From positions 1 to 46,587 of the forward strand of contig CALHVG010000053.1 of assembly GCA_938039145.1 (NCBI GenBank): a stretch of DNA of 46,587 nt. Direction: 5' to 3'. The DNA comes from an uncultured Treponema sp. Lineage in GTDB: Bacteria; Spirochaetota; Spirochaetia; Treponematales; Treponemataceae. Made by a program: the position numbers and the translations under genes. The notes beneath the pieces are model-generated. The model had not been told where the DNA came from and did no database searches. It saw only the letters and a list, made by a program, of their open reading frames with translations. Below, in pieces: positions 40,760-46,587 of the stretch (its first letter is position 1; every line of letters starts with the position of its first letter).

Positions 40760-41524
40760 ATGTATAGTTTCATAACTCTTTTATGCCTTTTCGGCTCGGT
40801 GATTCCGGCTTCAATATTGAATATATTTGCGTATCCGCTGAACAAAAAATGGAGTGTAAGAATTTCCGATTATATCGTGAAAATCCTTGCGCCGCGTGTA
40901 TTTGCGATACTTGAATGTTACAGGAATTTTCATTTTTTCGGCTACGATGAGACAAAAAAAATCCTTCCCGAAAAGTTTACGATAATTTCCAACCATCAGA
41001 GCCTTCTTGACATTCCGGCGTTCATGAATTTTTTCAGGGAAAGGGACGTGAGATTCGTGGCAAAAGACAATCTTTCAAGGCACATTCCGCTTGTTTCGGA
41101 AATGCTGCGTTCTCATGAGCATTGCATGATTCCAAGGAAGGGAAGCCCCATAGTCGCTATGAAGACAATCGAGGAATTCGGAAAAAGGGCGCTCATTAGA
41201 GGGCAGATTCCTATAATTTTTCCGGAGGGAACAAGGACCAGGGACGGAAACGTGGGAAAATTCTATTCTGCAGGATTCAGGAAACTGAACGAAGCGGCGG
41301 GACTTCCGGTTGCGGTGTGCGCCTTGGACGGCGGCTACGAACTTCGTGATTTAAAGAACATAACAACAAAACTTAAAAACGGCTGTTACAGGGTTAAGGT
41401 GCTGAAAGTTTTTGCCGCCCCGAAAAACAAGGAAGAGGAAACTGCGATTCTGAACGAGGGAAGGGAACTTATCCAAAGGCAACTGGATGACTGGCGGAAT
41501 CTTTCCAGCCGGGCTAAATATTGA
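40760..41524 (+). CDS. plsC: 1-acyl-sn-glycerol-3-phosphate acyltransferase PlsC
   Basis: 254 residues. It adds the second acyl chain to lysophosphatidic acid to make phosphatidic acid at the inner membrane. Motif 1 is SNHQSLLD (the HxxxxD catalytic pair), motif 2 is the FVAKDNL region, and motif 3 is FPEGTRTRDG. One N-terminal membrane segment (about 5-27). ATG 40760 with AAGGAG 7 bases upstream. Own promoter and terminator make it a single-gene unit. Confidence 0.92.
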   Translation: MYSFITLLCLFGSVIPASILNIFAYPLNKKWSVRISDYIVKILAPRVFAILECYRNFHFFGYDETKKILPEKFTIISNHQSLLDIPAFMNFFRERDVRFVAKDNLSRHIPLVSEMLRSHEHCMIPRKGSPIVAMKTIEEFGKRALIRGQIPIIFPEGTRTRDGNVGKFYSAGFRKLNEAAGLPVAVCALDGGYELRDLKNITTKLKNGCYRVKVLKVFAAPKNKEEETAILNEGRELIQRQLDDWRNLSSRAKY

Positions 41525-41542
41525 TTTTTGACATATCGTAAA

Positions 41543-41572
41543 AAAAAGACCATCGTTTTAGATGGTCTTTTT
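41543..41572. terminator. Bidirectional terminator
   Basis: AAAAGACCATC and GATGGTCTTTT form the stem, with A-runs on the left and T-runs on the right, so it works for plsC on the plus strand and for the zinc-ribbon gene on the minus strand. Confidence 0.9.
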
Positions 41573-41584
41573 AGTAAATTGAAG

Positions 41585-41758
41585 TTATTTGAAGTCCTTT
41601 GGCCGTCTTTCAACACGCTTACATTTTGAGCATTCTGCGATATTTTTAAGGCGTCCACCTTCATACAATGTCTTCATGATAATTTCACCGCTGCAATCCG
41701 GGCAGATGAATTTCTGTGTGGCAACAGTGGTACGAGAGTTTTTACTTGCTCCTGCCAT
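41585..41758 (-). CDS. Small zinc-ribbon protein
   Basis: 57 residues: basic N-terminus MAGASKNSRTT, then two Cys pairs CPDC and CSKC about 25 residues apart, as in a zinc ribbon, and a basic end RRPKDFK. A strong GGAGGA lies 7 bases before ATG 41758. The promoter at 41801-41829 and the shared terminator show that it is a real, independently transcribed gene. It resembles small ribosome- or RNA-associated zinc ribbons in size and charge, but I cannot assign it to a family. Confidence 0.85.
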   Translation of the reverse strand: MAGASKNSRTTVATQKFICPDCSGEIIMKTLYEGGRLKNIAECSKCKRVERRPKDFK

Positions 41759-41800
41759 GGTCTTCCTCCATATTCAAAAATTGATGCGTATCGGAAAAAT

Positions 41801-41829
41801 ATAATAGCGAATCGGTGTGTTTTCGTCAA
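41801..41829 (-). promoter_or_regulatory. Promoter of the zinc-ribbon gene
   Basis: On the minus strand, TTGACG (41829-41824) and TATTAT (41806-41801) have a 17-bp spacer. Transcription would start near 41795, about 37 bases before the ATG. Confidence 0.78.
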
Positions 41830-42234
41830 TCTCTCGTTTTGCGGCTTTCTTGGAAATAAGATTTTGGGATTTTGTGCAAAAATCGGCGATTTAAGGGAAA
41901 ACAATCTTTTGGCACACTTTTTGTTGTGTTTAGCCTTACGACAAAACGACAAAATCACAAAATCTTTGTTTTCAATAAAATGAAAACCTAATCGGATGGA
42001 AAAATCGATTTTTAGCGTTGTGGCATTTAGTTTTTTTATGAGAGTGGACGAAACATTTCTTCTATACGATTTATAATATTCTGTAATTTATATGATTTTT
42101 ATTGTATTTTCTTATCAAAGGATATAACATAAAAAAAATCATGGAAACTTGGAAAGGCAATTTATCAAAATATTTACGAAATATTCACGATGTAAAAAAA
42201 ACGCTTGACATTGCGTTATTCATCGTGGAAAACT
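41830..42234. other. Gene-free AT-rich stretch
   Basis: I see no defensible gene. Possible elements are a TTGACA at 42205-42210 without a good -10, and a weak 60-codon frame from ATG 42141 that runs through the 8-bp repeat and has no ribosome-binding site. Confidence 0.5.
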
Positions 42235-42294
42235 CGATTCCTCGATTCCTCGATTCCTCGATTCCTCGATTCCTCGATTCCTCGATTCCTCGAT
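42235..42294. repeat. Seven tandem copies of CGATTCCT plus CGAT
   Basis: A perfect 8-bp microsatellite 64 bp upstream of the WD40/barrel gene start. The unit length is not a multiple of three, so changes in copy number would shift any frame reading through it. Confidence 0.95.
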
Positions 42295-42357
42295 CGGAAT
42301 ATCTTCATTTCATCATGCGGTGATTTTGTATTCCGGAGTCATTGGATTTTGAGAAAT

Positions 42358-43968
42358 ATGAAATCAGCCATTCCTAAAATATTCAGTGTGTTTATATTCA
42401 TGCAGTTTCTTTTCTGCTCCGCTTTGCTTTCGGCACAGGTCGTAAAACTTGAAAAACCCGTAAAAGTCCTTTCGCTGAATGCAGACGACAGCGTTCTTTC
42501 TGTCGCCACAGAGGATTTTCTTTCGGCATTCAAAACCTCTTCCTATGCAAGCATAGTTACAATCGACGAAAAAAATGTAAACCGAAGTGTTTTCAGCAAG
42601 GAACGGAACGGGGAACTTCTTGTTTCGATGACAGACGGCGGAAATTTTCTGCTTTACAAGCGGGCGGCGTCAGGCAAAAAGTCTTACGAAAAAACAGAGT
42701 CGTATTTATTAAGCGATTATGCAAAAGGAAAGACGATTGTCGCCACTGCGTTCAGCAACAGGACGAACTACATAGCGTCGGCGTGTTCAGATTTTTCTAT
42801 TCAGCTGTATTTTAAATTGCGCTTCACGCAGACTATGTTCACCGTTAGCCTAAAAGGGCATAATTCCGCCATAAAAAACCTTTCGTTCAGCAACGACGAA
42901 AAACACCTTGTTTCCGTTTCGGAAGACGGAGAGGCGATTGTCTGGGACTGCGCCACATACGCCCGCATGGCAAGCATCGAAAACGTATACATGAAAAGTG
43001 ACATTCCGCTTTTTTTTACGTCGGACGGAAGACTTGTAAGCATGGAAGACGAACATTCTTTTAGGGTTTCCGACATAAAAGGACGGAAAAAAATTGTCGT
43101 TGATACTGAAAGTGCTGTACGGCTTTTAAAGCCGCTTAGGAATTCGGACAGAGTTTCGGTTCTGAACGAAAACAACGAAATAGTCGTGTACAGCATAAAA
43201 TCAAAAAAGCCGATAGGGAATATGCGGCTTCCCGAAGCGGAAAACGCAGAGATAACGGATTTTGCTTTTTGCAGAAAAGAAAACGCAGTTTTTGCAGGTT
43301 GCGCTGATGGTTCCGTTCATAAAATAAAATACGGCGGAGAAAATGTCGGAGGCGGAGAAGGTTCTTCCGATGGCCAAGGCGACGGCGAAAACTCTGAAAA
43401 CGGCGGAAATTCAAGTTCGTTCAAGACGGCTCTAAAAACTGAGAAGACGCATTTTCTTTCCGTTTCGGCTCTTTCAGGATTTTTGCAGCCTGAAAAGACC
43501 AATTTCAAATATCTTTTTGGACTTGACGCAGGTTACAGAAATTCGTTCTTGACTTCTCCTTTGTACATAGGTGCGGGAGTTAGAGCGAAAATGGCTCTTC
43601 CCAAAAAGGATTTTCCGAGCCATTACGAGGACTTTAGCGGTAACGAGATTTCGCCTCCGTTCCTGTGGCTTTTTGAGGCGTATGCTCCGGTGGGCATCGA
43701 GGTCGTCCTTGATAGAAACGGCTATGCCGTTTTGTTCGAGGAAGTTTCTCTTTCGGGAAGGGTGGGGTTTATTTCCCATCCGAAAGTCGCCGCATCAAAA
43801 CCATTTTTTTCTTTGGGCGGAAGGATAACCACGGGCATCACTGTTAGATTCGTGACGTTTTCCGTTGCGCTCGATTACGACTCGACATGGAATCTGTTTC
43901 CCGAAATAAGCATAGGCGGACGGATAGATTTTAAGGAAAAAACTACGAAAGGGGGAAAAGCGTTGTGA
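42358..43968 (+). CDS. Exported WD40 propeller with C-terminal beta-barrel-like domain
   Basis: 536 residues. The signal peptide (MKSAIPKIFSVFIFMQFLFC..., cut after SAQ or LSA) argues for ATG 42358 rather than an in-frame upstream extension through the 8-bp repeat. WD40-like blades follow, the clearest being LKGHNSAIKNLSFSNDEKHL then EDGEAIVWD. A Gly/Ser/Asp linker (about 326-354) leads to a C-terminal domain of alternating strands (GLDAGYRNSFLTSPLYIGAG, FVTFSVALDYDSTWNLF, EISIGGRIDF) that looks like a small outer-membrane barrel. The ribosome-binding site is weak. It overlaps the next gene by GTGA. Function unknown; an envelope location is inferred. Confidence 0.75.
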   Translation: MKSAIPKIFSVFIFMQFLFCSALLSAQVVKLEKPVKVLSLNADDSVLSVATEDFLSAFKTSSYASIVTIDEKNVNRSVFSKERNGELLVSMTDGGNFLLYKRAASGKKSYEKTESYLLSDYAKGKTIVATAFSNRTNYIASACSDFSIQLYFKLRFTQTMFTVSLKGHNSAIKNLSFSNDEKHLVSVSEDGEAIVWDCATYARMASIENVYMKSDIPLFFTSDGRLVSMEDEHSFRVSDIKGRKKIVVDTESAVRLLKPLRNSDRVSVLNENNEIVVYSIKSKKPIGNMRLPEAENAEITDFAFCRKENAVFAGCADGSVHKIKYGGENVGGGEGSSDGQGDGENSENGGNSSSFKTALKTEKTHFLSVSALSGFLQPEKTNFKYLFGLDAGYRNSFLTSPLYIGAGVRAKMALPKKDFPSHYEDFSGNEISPPFLWLFEAYAPVGIEVVLDRNGYAVLFEEVSLSGRVGFISHPKVAASKPFFSLGGRITTGITVRFVTFSVALDYDSTWNLFPEISIGGRIDFKEKTTKGGKAL

Positions 43969-44408
43969 AAACGCGGCGGACTTGTCTTTTTTCTGCGATA
44001 CTTTTTGTTTTTCTCTTTTCTTCGTGCAAGAGTCCTTTCGATGTGCTTTCCGACTACAACAGCCATTTTGAAAAAGCTCCGGCAGTTTCATCGGACATTT
44101 TGTCTTCCGGAAAAGCCCATCTTATGCTGAATGAGTTTTATAAAGTCAGGATTGACCACACGCTTGTCCTTACCGCTCCTATGGGCGGCGAAAACTACTC
44201 ATGGAAAATAACTGATGTGGGCGGAAAAAATGCATACATCGAAAATACGGGCATGAGGCTCAGCCTGTACATTCCCAATACAGACCTTTATGCGGCGGTT
44301 TTAGCCGCACCCGGTAAAAGCCGTCTGTACGAGATTTTGCTGACCGTTGAGAAAAACGGAAAACCGTATTCCGACAGCGCGGTCATTGTGTTGTACGCAA
44401 CAGACTGA
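43965..44408 (+). CDS. Small lipoprotein
   Basis: 147 residues with lipobox FLFSSC (Cys21) after a typical signal peptide, then one beta-rich domain (VRIDHTLVLTAPMGGENYSW, ENTGMRLSLYIPN) that may be an Ig-like or carbohydrate-binding fold. The GTG start at 43965 overlaps the previous stop and GGGGG lies upstream, so the two proteins are co-translated and may form a complex in the envelope. No family recognised. Confidence 0.78.
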   Translation: MKTRRTCLFSAILFVFLFSSCKSPFDVLSDYNSHFEKAPAVSSDILSSGKAHLMLNEFYKVRIDHTLVLTAPMGGENYSWKITDVGGKNAYIENTGMRLSLYIPNTDLYAAVLAAPGKSRLYEILLTVEKNGKPYSDSAVIVLYATD

Positions 44409-44492
44409 TGTTTCGGTCTGAATATATAAAGGCATCGGATTTTGAGCATTTGCGTGCTTTGATGCCGTATTAAATCTTCAGAGGAGGATACT

Positions 44493-46505
44493 ATGAGATT
44501 TAAGAAAACGCTTTTTATCTTGTCGGCTGTTTTTGCGTTCGTTCTTGCGGGCTGCCAAAACGGCTTGATGGGAAGGGTTGCGGATGACGGAAACGCCGAA
44601 AGCACTGTAACATTTTCCGTTTCGGACATACCGACCGACTGGGCTCGTATGATAGAACAGGCGAAAAATCCCGCCTCGCGAACTATAATGCCAAGTTCGC
44701 ATATCGGGTTGGATAATACTGATCTTACATTCATACTTTCAGGTGTTTCAAACGCAGGAAGGGTATTACCTAAGACGGGAACTGGTGCTCTTACTGTTGG
44801 TTTGACTCACTCGCCCGGTAATCCTTCAACGTTTTCACAGAACCTTGGAGCCGGAGTGTGGGATTTAACTCTTACAGCCTACAAGGATTACACTGGCACT
44901 GCTCCTTTTAAGCCCGTGCTTCAGGGACACTGTACAGTGGATATTTCAAACTCCAACGGAACTGCCACGTTCAAGATGTCCACCGACGGTCTTACCACTC
45001 CTGCAACTGTAAAAGTATCTGGAGCTGTAAAAGACGATTTGGGAAAATGCTCCCACTACGAGATCGGAATATACAACGCATATTCGGGAACTCTCATAGA
45101 AAAATATACGGACAATGACGGAACGGAAAAAACAATCCACACTGACTGTAAGTATGATAGGACTGCGACCACAGGTACATTTCCTTTCACTTACGAAACG
45201 GAAACGGTTTCTCCCAACGGAAAAATAACGCTGAATGCAGGCGCATACGATTTTCGCATGGTTTTCTTTAGAACGGGAGTTGCTCCTGAGCCTCCGTTCG
45301 TTCCGATAGGCTCTTACATCGAGGAACTTGTGGTGTTTCCGGGAATGGATCTTGTCTACTCTATTACCCCGAACCCGCTCGACGTTCTGCAGAAAGCTCC
45401 TACAGCGCCAGAAGAGTTTAGGGCGTATCTTGTGAATGATAGCGAGGATAAAGAGCCGGGCTATTACTATACAAAACTCACATGGAAACGTGCGAAATAC
45501 GAGACCAACTACGAACTTAAACTGAAACCTTCTTCAGATGACGGAGCGACGTTCAACCCCGCGGACGAGAAAATATACGGTTTCAAATCTACGGACACCA
45601 ATGCGGATGATTTCTTGGCTTCAGGCATTTGGCACGAAGGAAACCTTGCGTACGGCTCGGAGTCTTGTACGCTTAAACTCATGATGGGTAAGGTGTACGA
45701 GGTGGAACTAAGGGCGCACAACTACATAGGAGACAGCGCTTGGGTGGAAAGAAATACTTTGGACCTTACTCCGCCGCCTGCTGGCTTGAAGTTCTTTGAC
45801 TTCAATTCAACTCCTACAGAGAAAAAACACATAAACAGGATGCGGGCTTCCTACAATCTGAACGGAGGTGAACTCACCTTGGCTGGATCTGCGCCGCCTG
45901 CGATAACGGGAGTGTACACAGTTTACGAATCCTACACCGGTATGGCGAAAACGCTTCTTGCGATTGTCGCATCCGGAGCTCCGGGAAACCATCTTGTGCG
46001 CACCGGTACACCGCCTGTAGAATTTGTGGAATGGCTTGATGCATCGGGAGATCCAGCTGCTCCCAACTATACGTATCAAAATGTATTCGTTAAGGCTAAT
46101 TTCGGCTTTGGACTTGAAGGCACTGTAACGCCGCCTGTGCATAATGAACTTGAGAAGACTAAACTTGATGTAGGCTTCGGAAAGATCGGAAATGCACCTA
46201 CGCCGGTCTCGGAATCTCCTGTAGGTTCAAACCATTACCAAGTTCCCAAAAGGATAGGAAGCGATGTGGTTTGGATCACGGTAAAAATCAACGCTCCGAC
46301 GGAGTTTACGAATCTGCACTGCAAAGCGTCTTTTGCGCCCGGCGCAGGATTGAACAGCGTTGTGGATATTCCTTGCGATTCAACAGGCGTGTGCAAGTTC
46401 TCGACAGGACCTTACACCCCGCAGGTATTTACGCTTTTGGTGATGGCTGAAGATATCGCGACACATCAGATTCGCTCCCAGTCATATATCATAGATTTGT
46501 ATTAA
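44493..46505 (+). CDS. Large lipoprotein with FN3-like domain
   Basis: 670 residues with lipobox VLAGC (Cys20). The N-terminal region (about 35-180) is a beta-rich lipoprotein domain with STVTFSVSDIPTDW and VWDLTLTAYKDYTG. A fibronectin-III-like region (about 308-430) contains APTAPEEFRAYL, TKLTWKRAKYETNYELKL and VYEVELRAHNYIGDSAW. InlB-like strands (RASYNLNGGELTLAG) and a further beta module follow. AGGAGG precedes ATG 44493. Probably surface-exposed and involved in binding; no enzyme motif seen. It follows the small lipoprotein by 84 bp, probably in the same operon. Confidence 0.82.
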   Translation: MRFKKTLFILSAVFAFVLAGCQNGLMGRVADDGNAESTVTFSVSDIPTDWARMIEQAKNPASRTIMPSSHIGLDNTDLTFILSGVSNAGRVLPKTGTGALTVGLTHSPGNPSTFSQNLGAGVWDLTLTAYKDYTGTAPFKPVLQGHCTVDISNSNGTATFKMSTDGLTTPATVKVSGAVKDDLGKCSHYEIGIYNAYSGTLIEKYTDNDGTEKTIHTDCKYDRTATTGTFPFTYETETVSPNGKITLNAGAYDFRMVFFRTGVAPEPPFVPIGSYIEELVVFPGMDLVYSITPNPLDVLQKAPTAPEEFRAYLVNDSEDKEPGYYYTKLTWKRAKYETNYELKLKPSSDDGATFNPADEKIYGFKSTDTNADDFLASGIWHEGNLAYGSESCTLKLMMGKVYEVELRAHNYIGDSAWVERNTLDLTPPPAGLKFFDFNSTPTEKKHINRMRASYNLNGGELTLAGSAPPAITGVYTVYESYTGMAKTLLAIVASGAPGNHLVRTGTPPVEFVEWLDASGDPAAPNYTYQNVFVKANFGFGLEGTVTPPVHNELEKTKLDVGFGKIGNAPTPVSESPVGSNHYQVPKRIGSDVVWITVKINAPTEFTNLHCKASFAPGAGLNSVVDIPCDSTGVCKFSTGPYTPQVFTLLVMAEDIATHQIRSQSYIIDLY

Positions 46506-46526
46506 ATTATAAAACACAGTTGTAAT

Positions 46527-46577
46527 AAGGGAGGGAGAGGAAACCCCGTCAGGGCGTGGTTTTCCTCTCCCTCCCTT
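46527..46577. repeat. Dispersed GGGAGGGAGAGG hairpin, copy 3
   Basis: 17-base arms AAGGGAGGGAGAGGAAA and TTTCCTCTCCCTCCCTT around a loop that reads CCCCGTCAGGGCG. It lies 22 bp after the large lipoprotein and could act as a terminator or mRNA-stability element. The remainder of the window to 46587 is C-rich with no gene. Confidence 0.88.
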
Positions 46578-46587
46578 AAACCCTCCC

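Noticed and set aside
41674..41958. A 94-codon minus-strand frame
   Set aside because: It overlaps the zinc-ribbon gene and its promoter in another frame and has no supporting signal.
42205..42357. The N-terminal extension of the WD40 protein through the 8-bp repeat as the normal start
   Set aside because: It would bury a clear signal peptide and begins with TTG without a ribosome-binding site; ATG 42358 fits better in the present repeat state.

Overview
The window looks like chromosomal DNA of a free-living or gut/oral Treponema (Spirochaetes), about 40-45% GC by eye. The evidence is a FlaA sheath protein preceded by an amidase and a GerMN protein, a spiro-SPASM protein, a TpLRR-type leucine-rich lipoprotein, many TPR proteins, a dCache chemoreceptor, and abundant lipoproteins. 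A leucine-biosynthesis gene (leuA) argues against T. pallidum. The species cannot be named from sequence reading alone.

Region 1 (1-7680) is a rearranged accessory zone. A complete leuA (713-2407) sits behind a leader with four hairpins. It was once followed directly by a Gfo/Idh/MocA oxidoreductase. A segment of about 3.9 kb (2572-6445) now separates them and is bracketed by a 212-bp direct repeat (2360-2571 and 6446-6657; 210 of 212 identical by hand alignment). The segment carries a beheaded lipoprotein gene, an HU-like/DUF4469 protein, a TpLRR lipoprotein, several repeat arrays, and a leuA fragment from a diverged allele (about 83% nucleotide and 91% protein identity to the resident gene).

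Region 2 (7780-17406) is mostly housekeeping. On the minus strand are IMP dehydrogenase, an orphan GlnQ-type ATPase, a PHP histidinol-phosphatase and a REC-STAS-like-REC regulator. On the plus strand are a D,D-carboxypeptidase and an RRM protein overlapping by ATGA. Back on the minus strand are an orphan peptide-binding protein and an unknown protein translationally coupled to it. The gap at 17407-18611 has no gene; it is filled with dispersed 50-bp inverted-repeat elements, a 23-bp tandem array and a G9 tract.

Region 3 (18612-27228) holds a chemoreceptor, two TPR proteins, and the minus-strand xseA-xseB-mutL operon of DNA repair genes.

Region 4 (27286-33870) is a tightly coupled four-gene operon: a spiro-SPASM protein lacking the radical-SAM cysteines, a GT-A-like protein, an 807-residue fusion of SpsF-like nucleotidyltransferase, PseG-like GT-B, zinc ribbon and SAM methyltransferase, and an ATP-grasp ligase. 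It looks like a pathway for making or attaching an unusual glycan. It lies just upstream of the amidase-GerMN-flaA cell-envelope/flagellar block (33967-36671), so flagellar filament modification is a reasonable guess. This is the best candidate in the window for an undescribed system.

Region 5 (36767-46587) contains a RelA/SpoT-TPR alarmone synthetase, tRNA-Glu(UUC), a DinG/XPD-like Fe-S helicase, PlsC, a 57-residue zinc-ribbon protein, and an envelope cluster of a WD40/beta-barrel fusion protein and two lipoproteins. It ends in another copy of the dispersed GGGAGGGAGAGG hairpin. Well-formed sigma-70 promoters are visible before flaA, tRNA-Glu, plsC, the zinc-ribbon gene and the chemoreceptor.
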